Under the pieces are notes generated by a model. The model was not told the DNA's origin. It worked only from the letters and a program-made list of their open reading frames with translations, and did no database searches. A DNA stretch of 64,000 nucleotides. Source: JAJFUB01 sp964622325. GTDB lineage: Bacteria > Armatimonadota > Zipacnadia > Zipacnadales > UBA11051. Made by a program: the position numbers and the translations under genes. Numbering within the stretch: position 1 is the stretch's first letter; the number at the start of each line of letters is the position of its first letter. Below, one piece after another: positions 44,513 to 54,107 of the stretch. Location of the stretch: assembly GCA_964622325.1 (NCBI GenBank), contig CAZUOJ010000003.1:34614-98613 (forward strand), read 5' to 3'.

Positions 44513-47500
44513 GCGCCTGGCGCTTGATATGGCGTACTCTGTGCTATTATAGAACTGCAACATTAGCCATTTGCGCCGGATTGGCTTTAGCCACAGGCGT
44601 GATTACAGGCTCCTTAATAATTGCCTCCTCATTGGAAGGAAGCCTGCGGGATTTATCCCTCCAGCGCCTGGGGGGCGTGGGCTTTGCAGCGATGTTGCCT
44701 CGTCCTGTTTCGTCGCACATTGCCCAGGGCACGGAAGCAATCGCTTTGTGGCAATTGACAGGAACAGCTATGTCCGCTTATGGCGAGGGGCTTCCTGTGC
44801 CCGTGACAATCTGGGGCGTGGGCGAAGATTTTTTGCGTCTTCAGCGTCTTTCTCCTCTTGCAGAGGATTCTGTATACATCAATCAAGCCGTCTCCCGTGA
44901 TTCAGGCTTGCGCCCCGGCGACGAAATTGCGCTTTATGTGCTTCGTCCGCCTAAAATAGAGCTGGATTCGCTCTTTGCGCGGCGACGCCCGGCAGATGTC
45001 ATGGCCACATTGTCGTTAAAAATTGCTGCTGTATTGCCCGACAATAGCCCTGGAGATTTTCGTGTGGATGGACAAAGCGCCCGTCCCCGAAATGTCTTCG
45101 TAAAGCAAGAGACATTAGCTCGTGCTTTAAATCTTTTCGGCCAGATAAATGTCCTTGTCGCTCCCAAGCAGCTCTCCTTGTCCTGCGCCCAGCTAGAAAA
45201 AATGTTAACAAAGCGGCTGACATTAGCAGAATGGGGGCTGCGACTTCTTCCCAAGCCTCACACTTTATCTTTACAAAGCGAAGCTTTTACGCTTTCTCCT
45301 GAATATGTAGCCGCTGCCAAGCGGGCCGCCCGTGCTGGAGGAGCGGAAGCTGAGCCCGCCTCCGTCTATTTAGCCACATCTCTTCGCACTGCACGCGGCC
45401 GGGAAATATCTTATGCCCTAATCGCTGGGCTCTATAATCCAAAAAGGCTGAAAACAGGCATAAAAGCTTGGCCCAAAACGCCAGGCCTTATTTTGAATGC
45501 CTGGGCGGCGGAGGATTTGCAAGCCCAACGAGGCGAATGGCTAACCTTAAAATATCTGCAGACAACGCCAGATGGCGCCTTTGTCGAAAAATCTATGCGC
45601 ATTCGTCTGCTGGACATTATCCCCATTGCCGGCGCGGCGGCAGATGCTTATTTAGTGCCAGAATACGAGGGCTTGACAGATGCGGAAACAATAGGCTCTT
45701 GGGAGCCTCCTTTCCCCGTGGATATGAGGCGCGTTACGCCGCGGGATGAAGCGTACTGGGAAAAATACAAAACAACGCCCAAAGCTTTTGTAAGCCTGGA
45801 ATTAGCCCAAATGATGTGGGGCAATAAGCAAACTTACATCACATCTTTAGAAATTTTCCCGCCCCCTGGAAAGACTCCCCTTGAATTCAGGCACATTTTT
45901 TCTGCCCAATTATTAGAAGAATTGCAAGCAGGCCCGCCGCTTATCGTGTTTCGTGATTTGACAGCGCAAGCCACACACGCCGCGCAGGGAACGACAGATT
46001 TTGGCCAGCTCTTTTTAGCTTTAAGTTTCTTTATCATTGTGGCGGGCGCTGGCTTAGCCACAATGCTTGTACAACTGACTGTGGAGCGACGCACAAAGCA
46101 AATGGCTTTGTTGCTGGCCCTGGGCTTGACGCCGGCGCAGATACAGCGACTGTTATTGAAAGAAGGCCTGTTGCTGAATATCGGAGGCATGCTTTTGGGC
46201 TTGCCCGCAGGGCTTATATATGCTGCTATTCTTTTGCAGGCGATGAAAATATTCTGGCGTGCTGCGCTTGGAGACACGCCTGCTTTATGGCTGCACATAA
46301 GAGCAAACGATCTGTTCTACGCAGCCGTGAGCGGCTTGCTTTTGGGCATGCTTACAATTGTTTACATGCTGCGGGAGATGAAGCATTTCACGCCCTTGCA
46401 GCTCTGGCAATCCAGCCTGACAACATCGCAAAAGCCGATTACAAAGCCCTGGCTGCGATTGGCAATATTGACAATTATTGGAGCCATGCTATGTCTTGTA
46501 CTGTTGTTTGCGCAGGCTGCGTCCGCGAAAATGCAAGCCCTCTTTTTTTTCATTGCCGGCTTTCTGTTGCTGCTTGGGGGGCTATATGGCCTGCAAATTG
46601 CCTTGAGATGGCCGATAGGAAAATCTGCCACAATGAGTCTTTGCAAATTGGCCTGGCGAAGCGCAGCTGCTCAGCCCCGGCGCAGCTTGCTTGTGAGCGG
46701 CTTGATTGCTGCCGGAGCTTTTGTGATTGTGGCAACGGCGGCCAGCATGCGGGATTTTAGCTGCGATCCCTTTAATCACGCGGGGCCCAGCGGCGGATTT
46801 AATCTGATTGCTACAACACAAATTCCGTTGCCATATGATCCAGCGACGCCTGCGGGCAGAAAAAATCTCGGCGTGACGCTTGCAGATGAAGCCTTGTTGA
46901 AACAATGCATGATTGTCTCTTTTTTGGCCAGCCCCGGAGATGATTTGAGCTGCGCCAATGCGGCGCGCGCCCAAACGCCGCCGCTCTTAGCGCCATTATC
47001 GGCAGAAACTTTTATAAAACAAATTGAAGTTTCTGAACGCTTTCGAAATGTGCGTTTGTCTCCTCTGCAAATGGCGCCTAGAGGAGCTTCGCCCCAGGAA
47101 GAGATTGTTGCCTATACAGACAGCACAACGCTCCAATGGCGTTTACACATGAAGCCTGGCGCAATATGGCGCACACAGGACATTTATGGACGTCCAGCCT
47201 CTCTCCGCATTTTTGCAGGATTTACGCGCAGCATCTTTGCAGGCTATCTTTTGACATCTCGTTCCGATTTTCAGCGAATTTATCCTCATATTCGAGCGCC
47301 GTCCTTCTTTCTGATAGAAACAAATCCAGGCCTCGAGAAGCAAATCATGGAGGCGTGGCAACGCGCCTATGGAGATTACGGGCCAAATGTGCGGCGTTCG
47401 CAGGAATTACTGGCAGAATATGCAGCTGGCGAAAATGTTTATATTTCCATGTTTTTGGCGTTGGGAGCGATCGGCTTGCTTTTGGGCACTGTGGGCCTGG

Positions 47501-47817
47501 CTGTTGTGACAGCGCGTAATATCATTGAACGGCAAAGCGAATTGGCGCTGATGGCGGCAATTGGCTTTCCCCATTCGCGATTAAGAGCCCTTTTGGCTTT
47601 AGAACATGGCGGGCTATTGGTTTTAGGGCTAATGTGGGGAACAATAGCTGCGCTAGTGGCTATGCTGCCGGCGCTTCGTTCGCCGGAAGCGGCCGTCCAA
47701 TGGAGGGGAATTGCTCTTGCCTTGACGACGATTCTGATTGTAGGGCTGGGGACAAATTATCTCGGGATCTGGCGAGGCTTGACAGAAAACATCTTGCAGG
47801 CGCTGAGGCGGGAATGA
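44509..47817 (+). CDS. Large FtsX-type ABC permease
   Basis: A 1,102-residue membrane protein, far larger than LolC/E or MacB. The N-terminus has one helix (about residues 17-38) followed by a long periplasmic region. A first FtsX block with three to four helices lies at about 490-640, and a second cluster with a further helix pair at about 660-750. Another periplasmic region and a final FtsX block lie at about 980-1090 (RNIIERQSELALMAAIGF is the FtsX signature). Two FtsX units in one chain, as in YbbP-like permeases, mean that the ATPase probably pairs with a single permease molecule. It likely extracts or releases a lipidic or protein cargo across the envelope. Confidence 0.85.
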   Translation: MSAWRLIWRTLCYYRTATLAICAGLALATGVITGSLIIASSLEGSLRDLSLQRLGGVGFAAMLPRPVSSHIAQGTEAIALWQLTGTAMSAYGEGLPVPVTIWGVGEDFLRLQRLSPLAEDSVYINQAVSRDSGLRPGDEIALYVLRPPKIELDSLFARRRPADVMATLSLKIAAVLPDNSPGDFRVDGQSARPRNVFVKQETLARALNLFGQINVLVAPKQLSLSCAQLEKMLTKRLTLAEWGLRLLPKPHTLSLQSEAFTLSPEYVAAAKRAARAGGAEAEPASVYLATSLRTARGREISYALIAGLYNPKRLKTGIKAWPKTPGLILNAWAAEDLQAQRGEWLTLKYLQTTPDGAFVEKSMRIRLLDIIPIAGAAADAYLVPEYEGLTDAETIGSWEPPFPVDMRRVTPRDEAYWEKYKTTPKAFVSLELAQMMWGNKQTYITSLEIFPPPGKTPLEFRHIFSAQLLEELQAGPPLIVFRDLTAQATHAAQGTTDFGQLFLALSFFIIVAGAGLATMLVQLTVERRTKQMALLLALGLTPAQIQRLLLKEGLLLNIGGMLLGLPAGLIYAAILLQAMKIFWRAALGDTPALWLHIRANDLFYAAVSGLLLGMLTIVYMLREMKHFTPLQLWQSSLTTSQKPITKPWLRLAILTIIGAMLCLVLLFAQAASAKMQALFFFIAGFLLLLGGLYGLQIALRWPIGKSATMSLCKLAWRSAAAQPRRSLLVSGLIAAGAFVIVATAASMRDFSCDPFNHAGPSGGFNLIATTQIPLPYDPATPAGRKNLGVTLADEALLKQCMIVSFLASPGDDLSCANAARAQTPPLLAPLSAETFIKQIEVSERFRNVRLSPLQMAPRGASPQEEIVAYTDSTTLQWRLHMKPGAIWRTQDIYGRPASLRIFAGFTRSIFAGYLLTSRSDFQRIYPHIRAPSFFLIETNPGLEKQIMEAWQRAYGDYGPNVRRSQELLAEYAAGENVYISMFLALGAIGLLLGTVGLAVVTARNIIERQSELALMAAIGFPHSRLRALLALEHGGLLVLGLMWGTIAALVAMLPALRSPEAAVQWRGIALALTTILIVGLGTNYLGIWRGLTENILQALRRE

Positions 47818-47867
47818 ATAACGCTTGCCTTTTTTGTTAATACAAAAAACTAAAAAGTGAGCCAGCA

Positions 47868-49076
47868 ATGAAAAGAATGGGCTGTAAAATCTGTATCTTC
47901 TGGGCTTTTTTAAAACGCGCACATTATCTCTACTTGATTATTGTTTGGAGCCTATGGGGGCTTTGGGGAAGTTCGCTGTTCCTGTCCAACGAAAGGGCAG
48001 CTGGCAATTCCGGAAAAGCGCATGCTGGACAAGCTTCTATTACAAAGGGCGCCTGGCCCTCCTTCCGCGGCAATCCGCAATTAACAGGCGTAGCCAGCAC
48101 AACATTAGCTTATCGCCCCAGGCTTTTATGGAAATTTAATGCCGGCGCAAAAATCGAAGGAGCTATCGCTGTGTATGGCGACACAGCCTATGTCGGGACT
48201 GCGGACGGCTCTTTGTACGCGTTAAAAGTCAGCAATGGCCAGAAAAAATGGCGCTTTGCGACACGGGGCGGGATTGCAGCAACGCCATGCGTGTATGGGA
48301 GCTTTGTGTATGTCGGCGATGAAGAAGGGATTTTCTATGCTGTAGAGGCGGCGACAGGAAAATTGCGCTGGAAATTCACAACACAAGATAAAATCATGTC
48401 CTCCGCGACAGCGGCTTCAGGGGCTGTATATTTTGGCTCCTATGATTATCATCTTTATAAATTAGATGCGAAGACAGGCCGCAAGCTGTGGAGCTTTCGG
48501 GCGCAGGCGCAAGTACATTGTGCGCCCTGTGTCGCGGAGGCTTGTGTGATTATTGCGGGCTGCGATGGCTTTGTGCGAATTATTTCCTCACAAACAGGAA
48601 AGCAGCTGGCGGCTGTGGAGTTAGGCGGCAATTTGGGCGCGTCCCCGGCGCATTCCGCCGGCCTTATCTTCGCCGGCGGGATGGACGGCTCTTTAGCCGC
48701 GATACGTCTCAAAGACGGCAAATTGTTATGGAAGTATATGGCCAGCCGGGGCGGCGGCGCCCATTATGCCTCGCCCGCCGTAAGCGGAAGCTATGTTGTT
48801 TTTGCCTCCCGTAACGGCACTGTATTCGCGCTGGATCGTCACACAGGAAGATGCTTGTGGAGCTTCGCCACGCGCGGCGCCAACGATTCCTCCCCGGCTA
48901 TTGTAGATACGCGCGTCTTTTTTGGCAGCAGTGACGGAAGTGTGTATGGATTGGATTTGCGAAATGGCGCCAAGCTATGGCAATATCGCACAGGCGCTGT
49001 CAGCGGCGGAGTCAGCATTGCCTATCAGCGTTTGTTTGTAGGCACGGAGGCAGGATATGTATTTTGTTTTGGATAG
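47868..49076 (+). CDS. PQQ-like beta-propeller protein (surface or periplasmic)
   Basis: A 402-residue propeller with an N-terminal hydrophobic segment (about residues 20-42) serving as anchor or signal. Seven or eight very regular blades follow: LYALKVSNGQKKWRF, FYAVEAATGKLRWKF, LYKLDAKTGRKLWSF, LAAIRLKDGKLLWKY, VFALDRHTGRCLWSF, VYGLDLRNGAKLWQY. The regularity resembles BamB, the outer-membrane assembly propeller, but no lipobox is seen. The start at 47868 is weakly supported (GTGAG upstream). Confidence 0.8.
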   Translation: MKRMGCKICIFWAFLKRAHYLYLIIVWSLWGLWGSSLFLSNERAAGNSGKAHAGQASITKGAWPSFRGNPQLTGVASTTLAYRPRLLWKFNAGAKIEGAIAVYGDTAYVGTADGSLYALKVSNGQKKWRFATRGGIAATPCVYGSFVYVGDEEGIFYAVEAATGKLRWKFTTQDKIMSSATAASGAVYFGSYDYHLYKLDAKTGRKLWSFRAQAQVHCAPCVAEACVIIAGCDGFVRIISSQTGKQLAAVELGGNLGASPAHSAGLIFAGGMDGSLAAIRLKDGKLLWKYMASRGGGAHYASPAVSGSYVVFASRNGTVFALDRHTGRCLWSFATRGANDSSPAIVDTRVFFGSSDGSVYGLDLRNGAKLWQYRTGAVSGGVSIAYQRLFVGTEAGYVFCFG

Positions 49077-49145
49077 GAATAAATGCTTTTAGGGAACAAT
49101 TTTTGTTGTTTGGGCTGCTAAAGAAAAAAACAAGGAGATAGGCAT

Positions 49146-50357
49146 ATGCATCGGATTGGCTTATTTGTTTTCGCTGCTTTTGTTCTTTGGGGAACAGGAG
49201 TCGTGGGGGCAGCGGATTGGCCCCATTTTCTGGGGCCCTCGCGCAATGGCATATCTCCCGAGACAGGCCTGAATAAAGACTGGCAGGCTAATCCGCCCCA
49301 GATGCTGTGGCAAGTCCCCATGCACGATAACGGCTATGCGGGGCCCTGTGTAGCGGAAAACACCGTGTTCATCATTGATCGGGAAGGCGATAATGATGTC
49401 GTGCGCGCCTTGCGCCTGACAGATGGACAGGAATTGTGGCGCCGATCTTATTACGAGGGAGGCCAAGAAAGTTACGGGTATGCGAGGGCCACGCCAGCGT
49501 ATGCTGGCGGAAAGCTCTATACGCTCAGCCGTTTTGGCATATTGTGCTGTATTGAGGCCGCTACTGGAAAGATTATCTGGTCGCGCTCTTTAATGCGCGA
49601 ATTAGGGGGCAAGCCGCCGCAATGGCATTATGCCGCCTCGCCTGTTGTGGAGGAGGAGCGTGTGATTGTCCAAAGCGGCAGCCCCCAGGGCAATGTTATT
49701 GCTTTTCATAAGGACACAGGCGAAACAATTTGGCTAAGCGAAAACAAGGATCCCGCAGGCTACGCGACGCCCGTGCCCGCGACGATATTAAATCAGCGGC
49801 AATATGTTGTGTTTACAGCCAAAAATGTCGTGGGCGTGGAAGCCCAGACAGGCAAAACATTATGGAGCTATCCCTGGCAGACAGCCTATGATGTAAATGC
49901 AGCGCAGCCCATTGTACAGGGGAATTTTGTGTTCATCACAAGCGGCTATAACACAGGCTGCGCCTTGCTTGAGATTACAGCGGAGGGGCCTAAACTGCAT
50001 TGGCAAAATAAGGCTGTCTGCGCGCATTTCAGCTCGCCGATCTATTACAATGGCTACATTTACGCCAATAGCGATACAGGCGGCGGATCGCTTGTGTGTT
50101 TAAGTCCACGTAACGGCGAAGTAGCTTGGCAACAACGCGGCTTTGAAAAAGGCGGCTTGCTTATCGCTGACGGCGTTATCATCGCGTTTGTGGGGAATAG
50201 CGGCGATCTTGTGATGGCTGCGGCCGATCCAGCAGGCTATAAAGAATTAGGGCGTATTCGGCCGCTAGGGGGACAATCCTGGACAGCGCCTGTTCTGGCA
50301 AATGGCCATCTTGTCATTCGTAACAAACAGGCGTTGGCTTGCCTGAAATTGAAATAA
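49146..50357 (+). CDS. Exported PQQ-like beta-propeller protein
   Basis: A 403-residue protein with a clear signal peptide (MHRIGLFVFAAFVLWGTGVVGAA), then DWPHFLGPSRNGISPE, the opening typical of PQQ-like propellers of Planctomycetota, where a WP-FRGP or WPHFLGP block leads blade one. Blades include ALRLTDGQELWRR, IEAATGKIIWSR and VEAQTGKTLWSY. No calcium- or PQQ-binding disulfide features of quinoprotein dehydrogenases are evident, so it is unlikely to be an enzyme. AAGGAG precedes ATG 49146. A strong terminator lies downstream, so it closes the plus-strand run. Confidence 0.85.
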   Translation: MHRIGLFVFAAFVLWGTGVVGAADWPHFLGPSRNGISPETGLNKDWQANPPQMLWQVPMHDNGYAGPCVAENTVFIIDREGDNDVVRALRLTDGQELWRRSYYEGGQESYGYARATPAYAGGKLYTLSRFGILCCIEAATGKIIWSRSLMRELGGKPPQWHYAASPVVEEERVIVQSGSPQGNVIAFHKDTGETIWLSENKDPAGYATPVPATILNQRQYVVFTAKNVVGVEAQTGKTLWSYPWQTAYDVNAAQPIVQGNFVFITSGYNTGCALLEITAEGPKLHWQNKAVCAHFSSPIYYNGYIYANSDTGGGSLVCLSPRNGEVAWQQRGFEKGGLLIADGVIIAFVGNSGDLVMAAADPAGYKELGRIRPLGGQSWTAPVLANGHLVIRNKQALACLKLK

Positions 50358-50419
50358 GGCTTGTAGGAGAAATACGGCTCAAATCTTTTTTCGTTGTAGT
50401 GCGCTCACTGCTTCTAGTG

Positions 50420-50490
50420 ACGTCCCGGGCCCTTTATGCTTATGGAATAGTTTTAGGTTTTGTTTAAGCCCAAGGGCCCGGGACGTTTTT
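50420..50490 (+). terminator. Strong rho-independent terminator
   Basis: ACGTCCCGGGCCCTT (50420-50434) pairs perfectly with AAGGGCCCGGGACGT (50472-50486) and five T residues end the structure. The loop is long, 37 bases. It follows the last gene of the 32607-50357 run by 62 bases. Confidence 0.75.
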
Positions 50491-50598
50491 GTTCTCCCAT
50501 ATTTTGTTTTTCCTCATTTCGAATGTGATTTCTTCAGCCAGCAGGAAGATAGATCAACAAAGCGAAACTTCTTGTAATTGGATGAACGGAGGATTCTT

Positions 50599-51504
50599 AT
50601 GCGCTTCCTGCTTTGCTTGCTAATTATTATTGTGATATTTAGCGCCTCGTTTGCCCAGCCGCCTGTGCGGCAGCCTGTGCGCGAGGGGAACACGGAACGG
50701 CTTGTTTTAGATGACGGCATGGACGCCGAGGCAGCGACATGGGCTGTGGCGGAAGCCACTGTCACTGTGGATAAAAAACATGCGCGGCGTGGCGAGACGG
50801 CTTTACGTTTTCATATCGAAGTAAATTGGGAGACAGGCGAAAAAAATTATCCCATTGGCTGGCCGCGGATGTCCCGGGATTGGCCGGAGGCAGTGCAAAA
50901 TTGGCGGGCTTACGATTTTCTGGAATTCTCTATTTTGGCAGAAAGCTCGCGGCCCCAACTGCCCACTGATCCTTTGGGGCTCATTCTGAAGGGCGCCCAA
51001 AAACAAAATATCTTTACGCGCTCGCTTAGCGAATTGCGGCTGGGCGAATGGACAGATTATCGCATTCCGCTGGCAGATATTATTGGCGCCGAAACAATGA
51101 CAGGAATACAATTTTTCATCTCAGAATCCAATTACAAGCATGGAGATGTGCTGGATTTCTGGATTGACAATATCTCGCTCGTGCGTTATGTGGAGCCAAG
51201 CCTCGCTTCTTCCCACGTGCCCGAACGAGCGCTGTTTGCCGATGCGGGCTATGTGGCTGTGGATTTATCTGTCCTGGGCCTCACAGAAGATCAGCAGGCG
51301 GAAATAAGCTGGGAGCTGCGCTTGCGCGGCCGTTCTGTCGCTGCGGGAAAGCTCAAATCGAGCCGCGGCAAAAGTCGTATGTATGTCCCCCTGCCTGCAA
51401 ATCTGGAGGCCGGCAATTACGAATTGGGGCTTAAAATTGGCCGGGAGGCGCTCTCCTTTCCTGTAAAGCTTATCGCCAGTCCCTGGCAGGAGGCGGCAAA
51501 ATGA
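50599..51504 (+). CDS. Secreted carbohydrate-binding-like protein
   Basis: A 301-residue exported protein: signal peptide (MRFLLCLLIIIVIFSASFAQ), a jelly-roll region at about residues 30-205 resembling carbohydrate-binding modules (RRGETALRFHIEV, YDFLEFSI, LDFWIDNISLVRY), and a C-terminal Ig-like part. No catalytic pattern is visible. ATG 50599 is preceded by GGAGG. Its stop overlaps the start of the DUF4091 gene by four bases, so it probably delivers that enzyme's substrate or forms a complex with it. Confidence 0.7.
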   Translation: MRFLLCLLIIIVIFSASFAQPPVRQPVREGNTERLVLDDGMDAEAATWAVAEATVTVDKKHARRGETALRFHIEVNWETGEKNYPIGWPRMSRDWPEAVQNWRAYDFLEFSILAESSRPQLPTDPLGLILKGAQKQNIFTRSLSELRLGEWTDYRIPLADIIGAETMTGIQFFISESNYKHGDVLDFWIDNISLVRYVEPSLASSHVPERALFADAGYVAVDLSVLGLTEDQQAEISWELRLRGRSVAAGKLKSSRGKSRMYVPLPANLEAGNYELGLKIGREALSFPVKLIASPWQEAAK

Positions 51505-53843
51505 AGCACAACAATAGCCTGGCTTTTACTCTGTTCCATTGTTTTTTTGTCTGGACATTTGTTTTCCTTCCTTTTATAGCCTGGGCAAAAGTTTATCGTT
51601 TTGATTTCGGAGATACAAGTTCGCCTGTACAGCAAAATTATATCGCCGTCACGCCCAAAAGCTTTTATCCCGAAGCAGAGGCAGGCTGGCGGCAGGCAGG
51701 GAAATTAGAGGCACGCAATCAAGCCTATACGGAATTGCAGGACAGCTCACGTGGAAAAGTGCCGCCCCCTATATGGACAACAGCGCTATCCCAGGATCAA
51801 ATTGTTTCGGCAGAGCCAGCGGAATTTGTGGCGAAAGTGGATCCGGGCCTTTACAAAGCCTGGATTTTTTGCGGCACAAGCTATTCCTATCGCTCCCAAT
51901 ATTTTGATTTTGAAATCAGCAGCGGCTCCGAGAGGACGCGTGTGCAATTTGAAAACAGCTATCAGTATCGGGACGCTTACATCACAGTGTCTGCGCCAGA
52001 GGGCGAAGCACATATCCATTTTATGCCGCATAGCCTGTGGATTGTGGCCGGAATTGTCTTGTGGCAGGAGGGCGAGGAGGCGCAAGTGCGACAGCACATT
52101 ATCGGGCCCGAACGCGAAATTGTAGATAATATGCCTCCGGAAGAATTCGCCAAATGGAAGTTTGTGCCCCGTGTCGTGGAAAAAAGCCCATGGCCTCCGA
52201 TTGCCGAAAGCGATAAGAAGCGCGGCTACATTGTCCATCAGCGTCATTGGGCCGATGTTGTGTATCCGGATTCCGTGCCCATAGCAAGCGAAATTAATCC
52301 TACATTGCGGGCCTTTGCCTCGCTGGGCGAATATGAGCCGCTAACAGTGTGCATTTATCCTTTACGTGATTTTCCAGGCATTTCTTTAGAAGTGAGCGAT
52401 TTGAAATCCGCCAGCAGCCTGATTCCGGCGTCACAGATAGAAGTGCGGCGGGCGAAATATATGCGGGTGCGGCCCAACTACACAGTGCTGTATCAATATC
52501 GTTGGGCGCCCGATCCGCTGATGCCCTTTAATCCCGAGGAGCCGCTTATTGCCAGACAAAACGCCCGCTTCTGGCTGACAGTCCATGTGCCCGAACAGGC
52601 GCGGCCAGGCATATATCGGGGCACAATTACATTGACGCCAAAAGGCGCTGCCTCTCATCGCGTACCCATTATTTTCCGGGTGCTGCCTATTCGCTTGCGA
52701 GAGGATCCCACGAAAATTTATGGGATATATTATCGGGATCCGCTGGATGATTGGGATCGCGCTAAAGATGAAGTCTCCAGGGCCTATTATCTGCGCAAAT
52801 CGGAATGGGAAATACAAGATTTAGTGGCGCATGGGACGCGCAATGTGACGACCTCTTTATGGTCGCCGCCCGAAAAAGAAGGACAGATTGGCTCCTTTTC
52901 CTTCAATTTTGATTTATTCCAGAAGAAAGTGGAGCGCTGGCGCAAATACGGCTTTAAATTTCCGCTTGTTGTCGCTGTGAACGCCTCGGGCATATATCGT
53001 AAATATATGAAAGAAGATTTGGGCTCTCATTGCAACAACGCCAAGCAGCCGCCGCCGGAATACGGGGCTGAGCTCACGCGGATGTGTCAAGCGATTGAGG
53101 CTGAACGCGTCAGGCGCGGCTGGCCAGAATTTCTGTATTATCCGATTGACGAGCCATCAACGGCGCCCGGCAGCATTGCCTTTATGATTGAGACGCTCAA
53201 AGCCGTGCGCGCCGCCGGCGTCAAAACATATGTCACAGCCGATCCTACAAAAGAAGGCTTTGCGCCGCTGAAGCCTTATGTAGATGTATGGTGCACGCAG
53301 CCCTTCTTGCCCACGCGGGAAGAACTGCTCAAAGAAAAAGCGGCCCGGAATGTGGATTTCTGGTGTTATCCCAATCATGTGAACGGCGAAAATGATCACA
53401 CAACTGTAAACGGCGCACGCATGACATATGGCTTTGGCTTCTGGCGTTCTGGCTTTACGGCGCTCATTCCGTGGATTTATCGCGCCGATATTGGCAATCC
53501 CTGGAATTATCTGGACGGCAGCGCCAGCGATTTCTTTAATCGCACAGAAGACAATGGCCGTCCAATTCCTGTGGCAATGTGGGAAGCATATCGGGAAGGC
53601 TATGATGATTATCGCTATATTTACACGCTGCAAGAAATGATAAAGGCAGCGCAGAAACGGGGCGGCAAAGCCGCGCAGGCGGCGGCGCAAGCTCAGGCCG
53701 CGCTGGATTGGATCTGGCAGCAAATTCGCGTGCAGCCCAAATACAAATATGACGATTTATGGGAGCCGCGGGAAATTGATGTCTATCGCTGGATTATAGC
53801 GAATGCGATTTTAACGCTGCAGGAAGCGGGCGTGTCCCTGTAA
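51501..53843 (+). CDS. Secreted DUF4091-family protein, probable glycoside hydrolase
   Basis: A 780-residue exported protein. After the signal peptide (ends near IAWA, residue 29), residues 30-195 look like a malectin-type carbohydrate-binding domain (YRFDFGDTSSPVQQNYIAV). A long central beta/alpha region follows, and the C-terminal part matches DUF4091 with DYRYIYTLQEMI near residue 705 and an acidic FYPIDEP-type strand seen here as YPIDEPS near residue 549. DUF4091 proteins occur beside glycosidases and are suspected hydrolases; the activity is unproven. It is cotranscribed with the preceding binding protein (ATGA overlap). A terminator follows. Confidence 0.8.
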   Translation: MKHNNSLAFTLFHCFFVWTFVFLPFIAWAKVYRFDFGDTSSPVQQNYIAVTPKSFYPEAEAGWRQAGKLEARNQAYTELQDSSRGKVPPPIWTTALSQDQIVSAEPAEFVAKVDPGLYKAWIFCGTSYSYRSQYFDFEISSGSERTRVQFENSYQYRDAYITVSAPEGEAHIHFMPHSLWIVAGIVLWQEGEEAQVRQHIIGPEREIVDNMPPEEFAKWKFVPRVVEKSPWPPIAESDKKRGYIVHQRHWADVVYPDSVPIASEINPTLRAFASLGEYEPLTVCIYPLRDFPGISLEVSDLKSASSLIPASQIEVRRAKYMRVRPNYTVLYQYRWAPDPLMPFNPEEPLIARQNARFWLTVHVPEQARPGIYRGTITLTPKGAASHRVPIIFRVLPIRLREDPTKIYGIYYRDPLDDWDRAKDEVSRAYYLRKSEWEIQDLVAHGTRNVTTSLWSPPEKEGQIGSFSFNFDLFQKKVERWRKYGFKFPLVVAVNASGIYRKYMKEDLGSHCNNAKQPPPEYGAELTRMCQAIEAERVRRGWPEFLYYPIDEPSTAPGSIAFMIETLKAVRAAGVKTYVTADPTKEGFAPLKPYVDVWCTQPFLPTREELLKEKAARNVDFWCYPNHVNGENDHTTVNGARMTYGFGFWRSGFTALIPWIYRADIGNPWNYLDGSASDFFNRTEDNGRPIPVAMWEAYREGYDDYRYIYTLQEMIKAAQKRGGKAAQAAAQAQAALDWIWQQIRVQPKYKYDDLWEPREIDVYRWIIANAILTLQEAGVSL

Positions 53844-53929
53844 TGCACTCCTTCCTAAGAAGCGCCAAAAGATAACATTCCCGAAGAGGCTTAGAATATA
53901 TTGGGAAAAGCGGAAGTATAAACTAATAA

Positions 53930-53960
53930 ACAAGCGGGCAGCTAAAAGCCCGCCTGTTTT
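53930..53960 (+). terminator. Rho-independent terminator after the DUF4091 gene
   Basis: ACAaGCGGGC pairs with GCCCGCcTGT (one mismatch) around an eight-base loop and ends in TTTT. It lies 87 bases after the stop at 53843, ahead of the convergent URO-D-like gene. Confidence 0.6.
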
Positions 53961-54107
53961 GCCTCATGTATGCTTCCAAATTTCACAATAGATTATATGC
54001 AGACGCACGTTTGTCCAGAAGATCTGAGCTAAAGCTTTTTGGCTTGTGAAAGCTGGGCCGAGAAAAGCGTTTGGGAGTTTATTGTTATTGGGCCTATACG
54101 GGCTGCA

